Shown piece by piece: positions 1-8,430 of a stretch of 64,000 nucleotides of DNA; the first letter of the stretch is position 1, and every line of letters begins with the position of its first letter. The DNA is taken from the NCBI RefSeq assembly GCF_022662305.1, contig NZ_JAKNQH010000003.1:62001-126000 (forward strand), read 5' to 3'. Below the pieces are notes generated by a model. That model did not search any database. It saw only the letters and a list, made by a program, of their open reading frames with translations, and had not been told where the DNA came from. The stretch is from Sphingomonas sp. BAUL-RG-20F-R05-02 (GTDB taxonomy: Bacteria; Pseudomonadota; Alphaproteobacteria; Sphingomonadales; Sphingomonadaceae). A program made the translations under genes and the position numbers.

Positions 1-1263
1 CAGTTGCAGGCCGCATGCGACGACAAGCAAGACCAGCGCGGTCGGCACCGTGCGTGCCCCCGTGCGCCACGCGGCCAGCGCGAGCAGCGCGGCATGGGCG
101 AGGTGCGACACCGGCCATAGCAGAGCGGCAAGCGGGCGCGGGATGGTAGGCGCCATCGCCTCCAGCCGCACCACGCCGAAGATGCCGACACCGCAGGCGC
201 GCACCAGCTTGGTGGCGGTGAGACGGATGAAGCCGAGCGGCTCGCTTTTGATCCACGCCACCGCAATGGCGCTCATCCGCGGGCCGAGCGCGCGTTCAGG
301 CAGGCCATGCAGTTGGGGCGGCGGCGGCATCCAGTTGCCGGTCGCCTGCGGATTGTTGCCGACCCACAGGCTGACCCCGCCTGCGCTGGTGAGCGGCACG
401 AAAGCGCCGAAAACAAGCCAGTTGCGCAGCCACCAGGGCACCATCACCAGACATGCGAATGGCACGGCGGCAAGGCCACGCCGCACCATGCGCGCAAGTC
501 CGACGTGTCGCCACAGCACCAGCCCGAGGAGTGCTGCAAGCGGCGCTTGCCCCGGTTGCGTCAGAGCGAGCAGTCCGGCCGGCACGCCCACCGCCGCCGC
601 CGCGCGCCAGCCGCTGCCGGCACGCAGCCACGCATGGGCGAGCGCCAGGACCAGCAGCGCACACAGCCCCTCCTTTTGTGCGAGCGGGGCGGAAAAGATG
701 ACGGACGGCCACACCAGATACAGCCATGCCGCACGGCACCCTGCGGCACCGTCCCCCAGGCGTCGGCCCAGCAGCGCGATCAACATCGCCGCGGCACCGT
801 CTATCACCGTGCCGAACACTAGGACAGAGGCTGTGGAAAACCCCAGCACAGATCCCCAGCCGGCCAGCAGCAGCGGATAGAGCGGCGGGTAGAAGGCGTG
901 GAAATACGTCCCCAATCCGCTGTCGTAGATACCGAAATCTCCGTGCAGCAGCAGGTTGCGCGCAAGGTCGACATAGGCATGCGGATCGCCCGGTGAGATG
1001 CGGCCGTCGGCGATCGCCGCCGATCCGCAGCGCAGCGCCGCAAGCACCAGCGTCATGCCGACGAGGCTCGGCCAGCGCGGACGACGCGCGAACGCCCAAA
1101 CGCCCGCAGCCGCTGCACCCGCCCAGCCGAGCAGCAGCGCAAATCCGCCTGCCGACCAGCCCCAGCGCACACCGAAGCCGGGCAACGATACCAGCGAATA
1201 GAGGAACAGCGCCGCAAGCACCGCCTGCACGGCGAGCCTCACAGGCGAACGCAGCGCGATCAC
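1..1263 (-). CDS. Membrane glycosyltransferase, GT39/ArnT-like (partial, 3' end outside window)
   Basis: The frame stays open from a GTG at 1263 to the window edge, giving 421 residues with the C-terminus missing. It is a polytopic membrane protein with many Leu/Ala/Val helices. Early acidic motif GDPHAYVDLARNL (about residues 92-104), YPPLYP (about 125-130) and VGNNP (about 301-305) are the pattern of PMT/ArnT-type (GT39, GT-C fold) enzymes, which transfer sugars from polyprenyl-phosphate donors on the periplasmic face. The GTG overlaps the motB stop (GTGA), so it is probably translationally coupled to motAB. A role in flagellar or cell-surface glycosylation is inference; acceptor and donor cannot be read from the sequence. 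The other open frames here have biased Arg/Gly/Cys-rich composition and are shadows. Confidence 0.75.
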   Translation of the reverse strand, partial: MIALRSPVRLAVQAVLAALFLYSLVSLPGFGVRWGWSAGGFALLLGWAGAAAAGVWAFARRPRWPSLVGMTLVLAALRCGSAAIADGRISPGDPHAYVDLARNLLLHGDFGIYDSGLGTYFHAFYPPLYPLLLAGWGSVLGFSTASVLVFGTVIDGAAAMLIALLGRRLGDGAAGCRAAWLYLVWPSVIFSAPLAQKEGLCALLVLALAHAWLRAGSGWRAAAAVGVPAGLLALTQPGQAPLAALLGLVLWRHVGLARMVRRGLAAVPFACLVMVPWWLRNWLVFGAFVPLTSAGGVSLWVGNNPQATGNWMPPPPQLHGLPERALGPRMSAIAVAWIKSEPLGFIRLTATKLVRACGVGIFGVVRLEAMAPTIPRPLAALLWPVSHLAHAALLALAAWRTGARTVPTALVLLVVACGLQL

Positions 1264-2165
1264 TCGCCGAACGCACCCGCGCGGTAGAGCAGGGTGATGG
1301 CGACGCGGCGGTTGCGCGGATCGGTCGGCGTGTTGGCGATCATCGGCTCACGGTCTGCCACGCCTTCGATGCGGTAGAAACGGGTTTCGGGTATGCCGCC
1401 GGACTCCAGCCGCCGCCGGGTCGCCTCGGCACGGCCGCTCGACAGCATCCAGTTGTTCATCGCCATCGGGTCGCCATAGCCGAGGCTATCGGTGTGGCCG
1501 CGAATCATGATCGGGTTGGGCATGGTCTTCACCGTGTCCGCGATCATGCCGATCAGTGTCGCCGCCTGGGGATCGAGCTGTGTGGTGCCGAGCGCGAACA
1601 TCGAATAGTCGGCGTCGTCGACCAGATCGATGCGCAACCCGTCGCGCGTGCGCACGAAGCGGACGTGCGAAGCGAGCTTGGACAGTTTCGGGCTGGCCGC
1701 CATTTCCTGTTCGATGCGGCGGTGCATTGCGGTGAAATTCTTCGCATCCTGCGCGGCGATCTCGCGGTTTCTCATCGAGCCGGCCTGGCCGCTGCCGGTC
1801 TGCGACCCGCCGTTCGCATTGACCGGAATCGTCATGGACCGGGTGCCGGTCTGCTTGGCGCCATGCGGGTAATTGTCGCGCGCGGTGATCGAATCGCCGC
1901 CGAAGATGCCGTTCGAGCCGGCGCTATTCTGCTTCAGCTCGACCAATGTCGGCGCGAAATAGTCGGCGAGTGCCTTGCGCTGCTTCTCGTTAGTGGCACC
2001 GAGCAGCCACATCAGCAGGAAGAACGCCATCATCGCGGTCACGAAATCTGCATAGGCGACCTTCCACGCGCCGCCGTGGTGGCCGCCGTGACCTTCGATA
2101 TAGATCTTCTTGTAGATGATCTTGGGCGGCTGGTTGTTGCCGTGCGGTGCGCGTGCGGCCGCCAT
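1260..2165 (-). CDS. motB: Flagellar motor stator protein MotB
   Basis: 301 residues. MotB forms the ion-conducting stator with MotA and anchors it to peptidoglycan. One N-terminal membrane helix (about 38-56) carries the essential aspartate in AYADF (Asp40). A C-terminal OmpA-like peptidoglycan-binding domain contains RGHTDSLG (about 222-229) followed by the SSGRAEATRRRL helix. The gene lies 40 nt downstream of motA and is expected to be cotranscribed with it from the sigma-28 promoter near 3110. Its stop overlaps the GTG of the next gene. Family assignment is secure; the coupling ion is not determined. Confidence 0.96.
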   Translation of the reverse strand: MAAARAPHGNNQPPKIIYKKIYIEGHGGHHGGAWKVAYADFVTAMMAFFLLMWLLGATNEKQRKALADYFAPTLVELKQNSAGSNGIFGGDSITARDNYPHGAKQTGTRSMTIPVNANGGSQTGSGQAGSMRNREIAAQDAKNFTAMHRRIEQEMAASPKLSKLASHVRFVRTRDGLRIDLVDDADYSMFALGTTQLDPQAATLIGMIADTVKTMPNPIMIRGHTDSLGYGDPMAMNNWMLSSGRAEATRRRLESGGIPETRFYRIEGVADREPMIANTPTDPRNRRVAITLLYRAGAFGE

Positions 2166-2205
2166 CAGTACCGACTCCGTTCAGGGATGCGGGGCAGGAT
2201 CACGC

Positions 2206-3069
2206 TCACCGCCCCCGCAAACCGTCGAACACCTCGGCGAAGCCGGGTTGGTTGGAGTGGGCGATGCCGGAGCGCGCCGCCTCGATCACCAGCGGCTGCG
2301 GGTGGCCGTGCAGCGAGGCGATGATGATCTGTTTGACGACATGGTAGATCGCCGCATCGGCATCGATCACCTGCTTCAGCCGGTTGGCGAGCGGCGCGAC
2401 GATGCCGTAGGCGAGCAGCACGCCCATGAACGTGCCGACCAGCGCCGAGCCGATCATCGCCCCGAGAATCGCGGGCGGCTTGTCGATCGAGCCCATCGTC
2501 TTCACCACGCCGAGCACGGCGGCGACGATGCCGAGCGCGGGCAGCGCATCGGCGAGACCGGCGATCGTGCCCTGTGGACCCTCGACCTCGTGGTGGTGGG
2601 TCTTGATCATATTGTCCATCACCTCCTCGACCGCATGCACGTCGAGCGTGCCGGAGGAGACCACCACCAGTCGCAGCGTATCGGCGATCAGGTTGACGAG
2701 CGTGTGGTCCGCCAGCAGGCGCGGATATTCCGCGAAGACCGCGGACGATTTCGGATCTTCGACATGCGGTTCCAGCGCGATCGGGCCATCGGTGCGCAGC
2801 ATCTTCATCAGCTTCGACACGAGGAAGATCGTGTCGAGATAATCCTGCTTCTTGTATTTCGGTCCCTTAAACACCTTGCCGAGGCCACCGCCGAGCGCCT
2901 TCAGCTCCTTCATCGAATTGCCGATGATGAGCGCGCCGACCGCGGCGCCGCCGATGATCATCATCTCGTGCGGGATCGCCTCCATGACGGGGCCGAGGGC
3001 GCCGCCGGTGATCGCGAAACCGCCGAAGATCATGACGAGGAGGACGACGAGGCCGATGACCGGAAACAT
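2206..3069 (-). CDS. motA: Flagellar motor stator protein MotA
   Basis: 287 residues, four-helix MotA of ordinary length. Motor residues are visible: Arg92 and Glu100, matching E. coli Arg90/Glu98, sit in MLRTDGPIALEPHVEDP, and the two conserved prolines are at about 177 (DALPALG) and 226 (GIVAPLAN). With MotB it couples ion flow to torque through FliG. It is the first gene of motAB, with its own sigma-28-like promoter 40-65 nt upstream. This separates late stator expression from the hook operon. It is distinct from the PomA-like paralogue at 12148. Confidence 0.96.
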   Translation of the reverse strand: MFPVIGLVVLLVMIFGGFAITGGALGPVMEAIPHEMMIIGGAAVGALIIGNSMKELKALGGGLGKVFKGPKYKKQDYLDTIFLVSKLMKMLRTDGPIALEPHVEDPKSSAVFAEYPRLLADHTLVNLIADTLRLVVVSSGTLDVHAVEEVMDNMIKTHHHEVEGPQGTIAGLADALPALGIVAAVLGVVKTMGSIDKPPAILGAMIGSALVGTFMGVLLAYGIVAPLANRLKQVIDADAAIYHVVKQIIIASLHGHPQPLVIEAARSGIAHSNQPGFAEVFDGLRGR

Positions 3070-3109
3070 GGGTGTTGAAGTCCTCTTAGTCGCTACGTGC
3101 TCGGTATAA

Positions 3110-3136
3110 GGAACGACCGGTAAGGCCGTTGCTTAA
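3110..3136 (-). promoter_or_regulatory. Sigma-28 (FliA) promoter of motAB
   Basis: On the minus strand TTAA, a 15-nt spacer and GTCGTTCC lie about 40 nt upstream of the motA ATG. The pattern resembles the enterobacterial FliA consensus TAAA-N15-GCCGATAA. It matches the boxes found here before flgM, both flagellins and fliD, which is the main support. The start site is not measured. Confidence 0.7.
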
Positions 3137-3171
3137 TCGCGATTCGTCGCCATCGCGTTACCGGTGCCGCG

Positions 3172-4083
3172 TCACTTCAGGTAATCGAACAGCGACAGCG
3201 CGCTCAGCTTGGTGAAACTCGCCTGCGTGGCCTGTAACGCCGTCGACATCTTCTGCAGGTCGATCACAGCGGTGCTGATGTCGGTATCCTCGATGCCCGA
3301 TTGGGTCGCCTCGAGATCGGTGGCGGCGGTCTTCATGGTCGAGGAGACGAGATCGAGCCGTGCCGCGCGCGCGCCGACCGCGCCGTGGACGCCCGTCACC
3401 TGCGTCAGCGCTGCGCTCAGCGATGTGCCGGCCTCGCCCGCCGCCGCAGTCACGCTGCCGCCCGCATCCAGCGCGGCGGTGAACTTGGACAGGATCGAGA
3501 AGATATCGCTGGTGCCGCCCGGCGTGGCGATGCCGCCGAACACGTGTTCGGCGCTGTCGGTCGGCTGGATCGAGGCACCATCACCGATCGGGATGCTGGC
3601 CGGCGTGCCGGTGCCGGTGAAGCTCACCGTGCCATCGGCGTTCTTCGTAACCGCGCTGTCGCCGGTGGCGGCGCCGAACAGCGGCTGGCCGCGCGCATCG
3701 CGCGTATTGGCGAGGCTGGCGAGATCGTCCATCACGCTCTTCAATTGCGTCGAGATCGTCTTGCGCTGGGCATCGCTCAACGTGTCGCTGTTCGCCTGCG
3801 TGACGAGTTCGGACGCCTTGGTGAGATCGCTTTCCACCGAGGTCAACGCAGAGTCCGATTGCTGGAGAAGGCTCTGCGCCAGGCTGACGTTCGACGCATA
3901 GGCGGTGTTGTCCGCGGCGCTCTGCTTGATCGTGGCAAGTTGTTGATACGCGACGACATTGTCGGAGGGCGCGGCATATTTCTTCGTGGTCGAAATCTGC
4001 GTTTGGATATCGTTCGTCTTCTCCGTCAGCTTCTGCAGCAGCGAGGCGGTGTTCGAATAGAACTGGTTGGTGCTGATCTGCAT
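3172..4083 (-). CDS. flgL: Flagellar hook-filament junction protein FlgL (HAP3)
   Basis: 303 residues. FlgL joins the hook cap zone to the filament. The N-terminus (QISTNQFYSNTASLLQKLTEKTNDIQTQIST) and the C-terminal helix (DTDISTAVIDLQKMSTALQATQ) are the flagellin-like D0/D1 coiled coils, split here by a Gly/Thr-rich centre. It follows flgK by 10 nt and is probably in the flgB-flgL transcript. The preceding gene flgK is the usual partner. Length is typical. Confidence 0.95.
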   Translation of the reverse strand: MQISTNQFYSNTASLLQKLTEKTNDIQTQISTTKKYAAPSDNVVAYQQLATIKQSAADNTAYASNVSLAQSLLQQSDSALTSVESDLTKASELVTQANSDTLSDAQRKTISTQLKSVMDDLASLANTRDARGQPLFGAATGDSAVTKNADGTVSFTGTGTPASIPIGDGASIQPTDSAEHVFGGIATPGGTSDIFSILSKFTAALDAGGSVTAAAGEAGTSLSAALTQVTGVHGAVGARAARLDLVSSTMKTAATDLEATQSGIEDTDISTAVIDLQKMSTALQATQASFTKLSALSLFDYLK

Positions 4084-4093
4084 GCGAAGCGGC

Positions 4094-5434
4094 CTAGCGG
4101 ATGTCGAGGATGGACTGGAACGTGTCGCGCGCGACCTGGATGACGCGGCTCGATGCGGAATAGGCCTGCTGGAAGCGCATCAGATCGACCGCCTCGTTGT
4201 CGAGGTTGACGCCGGACACCGCATCGCGCGCCGCCACCGCGCCATCGCGGATCGAGGATTGTGCGTCGGCGATGGTCTTGCGGCTGGCGAGGGTGGCGGC
4301 GCTGTCGGAGACGAGCGTGGTGATGTCGCTCTCGAATGCGCCGGAACTGCGCAGCGACGCGAGCGCGGCGAGATTGCTGTTGTCACGCTTGCCTGCGCCG
4401 ACGGCGGCGGCGGCGATGCCGCTCGGGTCGGTGAGCGCGAGTGTGATGTCGGTAGGCGTGCTGCCGGTTGCGAACATCGCCGCGCCGGTGGTGCCGTTCA
4501 GGTCTGCGCCTTGTGCCTGCACGGCGTTGACGCCGCTGGTGAAGCCGGAGGCGATCGCGCCGAGCTGGCTGCGGGCATCGGCAATGCGTTGCGCACCGTC
4601 GCTGACGCCGGCGAGCGCGCCGCCGTTTGGGGTGAGCGTGTTGATCTCCCCCGCGTAATGCACCGCGTAGGACACGCTGCCGCCGTTGCGGACATAGGTG
4701 ATCGCGCCCGCGTTGTTGCCCGACACCAGCGTCGGTCCGCTCGCGCCGCCCAGCCGTACGGTCGCGCGGCCGGCGGCATCCGTGGTGACTGACACGTCGC
4801 TGATCGCGCTCATCTGGTCGAGGATCTGGTCGCGCTGGTCCTGCAACTGTGCCGCGCCGCTGGTGCCGGCGGTGGCGCGGCCGAGGCCGTCGTTTACCTT
4901 GGCGAGCGCGGTGCCGAGGCTGGTGAGCGTCTCGACGGCGTTCTCCGCCGTCACGTCGAGATCGGCGGCGACGTTGTCGAGCGCCTTGCCGGTGGCGGTG
5001 AAGGCGCTCGCCACCGAACTCGCCGCTTCGAGCATGGTCGAGCGCGGCGCGGAGGCGGTGGGATCGGCGGCGACGGCGGTGGCGGCGTTGAAGAAATCCG
5101 CCAGCCGATCACCGACCGCGCTGCCGGTCAGCGCGCTCTGGATGCTGGTAAGCGTGGTGACGCCGGCCTCGCTCTTGGCGAGATCGGCGCTGGTGGCGCG
5201 CACGTCCGCAGCCTTGACCGCATCGGCCAGCCGCACGGTGCCGGCGACCGCGACGCCGTTCACGGCGACGGCCGCGCGCGACGTGACCCCGTCGGCCGAC
5301 ACCACCTCGTTCAGCGTGGTCGTGCGGCGGGTGTAGCCGGTGGTGGTGGCGTTGGCGATGTTGTCGGACACGGTGGTAAGCGCGCTTTGATACGCGCGCA
5401 CCCCGCTGGCGCCGATGCCGAGCAGGTCGCTCAC
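4094..5434 (-). CDS. flgK: Flagellar hook-associated protein FlgK (HAP1)
   Basis: 446 residues. FlgK is the first hook-filament junction protein, exported by the flagellar type III system with FlgN as its likely chaperone (flgN is at 14286). The N-terminus carries the rod/hook signature (LLGIGASGVRAYQSALTTVSDNIANA) and the C-terminus the axial helix ending NLDNEAVDLMRFQQAYSASS. It overlaps the end of flgJ by 4 nt. The C-terminal SGVNLDNEA motif is standard for FlgK. Confidence 0.96.
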   Translation of the reverse strand: MSDLLGIGASGVRAYQSALTTVSDNIANATTTGYTRRTTTLNEVVSADGVTSRAAVAVNGVAVAGTVRLADAVKAADVRATSADLAKSEAGVTTLTSIQSALTGSAVGDRLADFFNAATAVAADPTASAPRSTMLEAASSVASAFTATGKALDNVAADLDVTAENAVETLTSLGTALAKVNDGLGRATAGTSGAAQLQDQRDQILDQMSAISDVSVTTDAAGRATVRLGGASGPTLVSGNNAGAITYVRNGGSVSYAVHYAGEINTLTPNGGALAGVSDGAQRIADARSQLGAIASGFTSGVNAVQAQGADLNGTTGAAMFATGSTPTDITLALTDPSGIAAAAVGAGKRDNSNLAALASLRSSGAFESDITTLVSDSAATLASRKTIADAQSSIRDGAVAARDAVSGVNLDNEAVDLMRFQQAYSASSRVIQVARDTFQSILDIR

Positions 5435-5766
5435 TTCGGCTTGGCCTCAGGCGCGGTGGCCGGCTGGAGATTGGCCTGCGACTTGGCGAGGAAGTCGGTC
5501 ATCGCCTTGCCGATGCCGAGCGGCGCCTTGTCCGCCCAGGTCTGCGCGATCTGCTTGTCCTGCATGTCCTTGAAGGTGTCGAGCGCCTTGGAGGAGAACA
5601 GATCGTCGGCGAGATGCGTCGATCGCATCGATTTCAGCATCATCGAGGTGAATGTCGCCTCGAACTGCTTGCCCGCTTTTTCCAGGTTGGCGCGGGTGGC
5701 GAGGCGGCTCGTGTCTCGGCCGATGCCGCTGACGGATGCGGAGGAAGTGGGGGCGATGTCGGTCAC
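5431..5766 (-). CDS. flgJ: Rod-binding protein FlgJ, short form without muramidase domain
   Basis: 111 residues, matching only the N-terminal rod-binding half of enterobacterial FlgJ: GKQFEATFTSMMLKSMRS (about residues 31-48) and DTFKDMQDKQIAQTWA. It caps and scaffolds rod assembly in the periplasm. The peptidoglycan hydrolase half is absent. A separate lytic transglycosylase gene in the same locus (14669) probably supplies that activity, as in other alphaproteobacteria. It overlaps flgI and flgK by 4 nt, indicating coupled translation. Confidence 0.9.
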   Translation of the reverse strand: MTDIAPTSSASVSGIGRDTSRLATRANLEKAGKQFEATFTSMMLKSMRSTHLADDLFSSKALDTFKDMQDKQIAQTWADKAPLGIGKAMTDFLAKSQANLQPATAPEAKPK

Positions 5767-6872
5767 AGGATGATGAGATCCGCTTTGAGCGCGCCGGCTT
5801 CCTTGAGCGCTTCGAGGATGGCGACGAGGTCGGCCGGGGACGCGCCGATCGCGTTCACCGCCTTCACCACGTCGGCGAGTTTCGGGCCGGGCTGGATCAG
5901 GAACATCGGGTGCTTTTCCTCGTCGACCGCGACGGCGCTCTTCTGCACCTTGGTGGTCTGGCCCTGGCCGAACGGCGCGGGCTGGCTGACGCCCTGCTTC
6001 TCGTCGATGCGGACGGTGAGCTTGCCGTGGGTGACGGCGGCGCTGCCGACGCGGACACTCGAATTGATGACGACGGTGCCGGTGCGTGCGTTGACGATGA
6101 CGCGCGCCGGCGGTTCGGCCGCGACCACGTCGAGATTCTCGATCTCGCTCATCAGCGCGGCGCGGATATCGCCGCCGACGGGGGCGCGCACCTTCACCGA
6201 CACCGCGTCGGTCGCCTCGGCGGTGCCGGTGCCGAGGCGACCGTTGATCGCGGCGGCGACGTTCTGCGCGGTGGTGAAATCGGCGCGGGTCAGATTGTAG
6301 GTGAGGTTGGGTGCGGTCTCGAACCCGGTCTGCACGGCGCGCTCCACCGTGGCGCCTTCGGGAATGCGACCAGTGGAGGGGACGTTGATGACGATCTGCG
6401 ATCCGTCCTTGCCCTCTGCACCCAGGCCACCAACGGCGAGGTTGCCCTGCGCCATCGCGTAGATCTGGCCGTCCGCACCGATCAGCGGTGTGAGGATCAG
6501 CGCGCCACCGCGCAGCGACTTCGCCTTGCCCATCGACGCGACGGTGATGTCGAGCCGCTGGCCCGGCTTGGCGAAGGGCGGCAGATCGGCGGTGACCATC
6601 ACCACCGCCGCATTCTTGAGGCCTGGGTTGACGTTGGGCGGCAGTTGCAACCCGAAGCGCGAGGCGACCGCCTTCATCGACTGGATGGTATATTCGAGAT
6701 TATCATCGCCGCTGCCGGGCAGGCCGACGACGATCCCATAGCCGGTGAGCTGGTTCGATCGGATGCCCTGGAACGTGCCGAGATCCTTGATCCGGTCCGC
6801 CCGCGCCGGCGTCGCCACCACCGTGGCCAACGCCGCCAGCAACATCAGCACGAACGGGGGCAAGCGTAACAT
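5763..6872 (-). CDS. flgI: Flagellar P-ring protein FlgI
   Basis: 369 residues from the ATG at 6872, chosen because GAAAGG lies 6 nt upstream and the product then begins directly with a signal peptide (MLRLPPFVLMLLAALATVVA). An in-frame ATG 24 nt earlier lacks this fit. The mature part begins DRIKDLGTFQGIRSNQL, the FlgI signature, followed by GYGIVVGLPGSGD. FlgI builds the P ring in peptidoglycan with the FlgA chaperone. It ends with a 4-nt overlap into flgJ. Confidence 0.95.
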   Translation of the reverse strand: MLRLPPFVLMLLAALATVVATPARADRIKDLGTFQGIRSNQLTGYGIVVGLPGSGDDNLEYTIQSMKAVASRFGLQLPPNVNPGLKNAAVVMVTADLPPFAKPGQRLDITVASMGKAKSLRGGALILTPLIGADGQIYAMAQGNLAVGGLGAEGKDGSQIVINVPSTGRIPEGATVERAVQTGFETAPNLTYNLTRADFTTAQNVAAAINGRLGTGTAEATDAVSVKVRAPVGGDIRAALMSEIENLDVVAAEPPARVIVNARTGTVVINSSVRVGSAAVTHGKLTVRIDEKQGVSQPAPFGQGQTTKVQKSAVAVDEEKHPMFLIQPGPKLADVVKAVNAIGASPADLVAILEALKEAGALKADLIIL

Positions 6873-6934
6873 CGAGAACCTTTCGGGGGGCATCATGCCT
6901 GAGTTAAAGCAAGAGACATGCCAATTACGCCGCG

Positions 6935-7630
6935 TCAGAACGGGCTGACGACGGAGAAGAACCGGCCGAGCCAGCCTTGCCGGCTCGCGCGGGCGATGTC
7001 GCCCTTGCCGGTATAAGCGATCTGCGCGTCCGCGACGCGGGTGGAGGGGACGCGGTTGCTCGCGTCGATATCGGCGGCGCGGATCAGCCCCTTGATCTGG
7101 ACGAATTCGTCACCGCGGTTGAGCGTGACGCGCTTCTGGCCCTGGATCAGCATCGTGCCATTGGGCAGCACCTTGCTGATCGTCACACTGACTTCGCCGG
7201 AAAGCGAGTTCGACTGGTCGGTGGCACCTTGACCGGTGAAGTTGCGCGTGCCGCTGATGCTCGCGTCGGTGCCCTGGAACAGCGACAGCGACCCTGTCGT
7301 CGGCGGGGTGATGCTTAGCCCGCCGCTGGAGCCGAGTTTTGAGCTGGCCGATTTCGACGCGGCGGTGCTTTCCACCAGTACGATGGTCAGCACATCGCCG
7401 ACGCGGCGCGCGCGCGCGCCTTCGTACAGCGCGGCATAGCCGGTGCTGGCCTGGAAGATCGCGCCGTTGGCGGGCGGCGGCGCATCCGGCACGCTCGCCA
7501 TGACGGTCGAATAATCGACCGGCGGCTTCTTGGTGCCGAACAGCTTGGCGTCTGCCGTGGCGGGCGCGAGCAGCAGGACAAGCACCGAACCGGCGCAGAA
7601 ACCGGTGGCGAAGCGGATCGACATGCCCAT
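6935..7630 (-). CDS. flgH: Flagellar L-ring protein FlgH (no recognisable lipobox)
   Basis: 231 residues; FlgH forms the outer-membrane L ring around the rod. Recognisable parts are RRVGDVLTIVLVESTAASKSA (about 76-96), the TGQGATDQSNSLSGEVSVTI stretch, and the C-terminal RVADAQIAYTGKGDIARASRQGWLGRFFS. The N-terminus is a signal-peptide-like segment ending APATADAK. Unlike classical FlgH lipoproteins there is no Leu-x-x-Cys lipobox: the only cysteine is residue 12, before the hydrophobic core. An alternative start at residue 3 does not change this. It abuts flgG. Confidence 0.94.
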   Translation of the reverse strand: MGMSIRFATGFCAGSVLVLLLAPATADAKLFGTKKPPVDYSTVMASVPDAPPPANGAIFQASTGYAALYEGARARRVGDVLTIVLVESTAASKSASSKLGSSGGLSITPPTTGSLSLFQGTDASISGTRNFTGQGATDQSNSLSGEVSVTISKVLPNGTMLIQGQKRVTLNRGDEFVQIKGLIRAADIDASNRVPSTRVADAQIAYTGKGDIARASRQGWLGRFFSVVSPF

Positions 7631-8418
7631 CAGATGTTCTGGTTGACGTATTTGAGCATGTCGTCGGTCGCGGAGATCATCTTGGAATTGACCTCATAGG
7701 CGCGCTGCGTCTCGATCATGTCGACCAGTTCCTCGACGACGTTGACGTTGGACGCCTCCAGCATCCCCTGCCGCACGTTGCCGCGCCCGTCCTGTCCGGG
7801 CACACCGAGATTGGCGGTGCCGCTGGCGGCGGTTTCGGTGAGGTAGTTGTCGCCCTTCGCCGCCAGTCCCGCCGAATTGGGGAAGCTCGCCACCTGGATC
7901 TGGCCGAGCTGCGTCGCGGTGGTCTGCCCCGGCACGATCGCCGAGACGGTGCCGTCGGTGCCGATCGTCAGCGAGGATGCACCCTCCGGAATGGTGATGC
8001 CGGGCTGCACCTGATACCCCTCCGAGGTGACGAGCAGCCCTTCGGCCGAGCGTGAGAAATTGCCCGCGCGCGTGTAGCCGAGCGTGCCCCCGGGCATCTG
8101 CACCTGGAAATAGCCGTCCCCGTCGAGCGCCATGTCGAGGCTGCTGCCGGTGGTCTGCATCGACCCTTGCGTGTCGATCCGCGACGTACCCTGGATGCGC
8201 ACGCCGGTGCCGAGGTTGAGCCCGGTTGCATAGTTTGATTCCGCGGTGCTGGGCGACCCTGGCGCGGTGATCGTCTGGTACGCAAGCGTCTCGAAATTGG
8301 CGCGATCCGCCTTGTAGGCGGTGGTGTTGACGTTCGCGAGGTTGTTCGAGATCACGCGCATCCGCATGTCCTGCGCGTCTAGCCCGGTGCGGGCGATATG
8401 CATGGCTGCACTGGTCAT
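7630..8418 (-). CDS. flgG: Flagellar distal rod protein FlgG
   Basis: 262 residues, the usual size. It starts with the rod signature (MHIARTGLDAQDMRMRVISNNLANVNTTAYK) and ends with NVNVVEELVDMIETQRAYEVNSKMI, both diagnostic of FlgG/FlgF. FlgG polymerises as the distal rod inside the P and L rings. It lies between flgF and flgH in the conserved order; its stop shares one base with the flgH start. Confidence 0.97.
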   Translation of the reverse strand: MTSAAMHIARTGLDAQDMRMRVISNNLANVNTTAYKADRANFETLAYQTITAPGSPSTAESNYATGLNLGTGVRIQGTSRIDTQGSMQTTGSSLDMALDGDGYFQVQMPGGTLGYTRAGNFSRSAEGLLVTSEGYQVQPGITIPEGASSLTIGTDGTVSAIVPGQTTATQLGQIQVASFPNSAGLAAKGDNYLTETAASGTANLGVPGQDGRGNVRQGMLEASNVNVVEELVDMIETQRAYEVNSKMISATDDMLKYVNQNI

Positions 8419-8430
8419 GGTCTTTTTCCC

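Noticed and set aside
296..1276. Minus-strand frame rich in Arg, Cys and Gly at the left edge
   Set aside because: The overlapping frame from GTG 1263 has GT39 motifs and helices; this one is an offset shadow.
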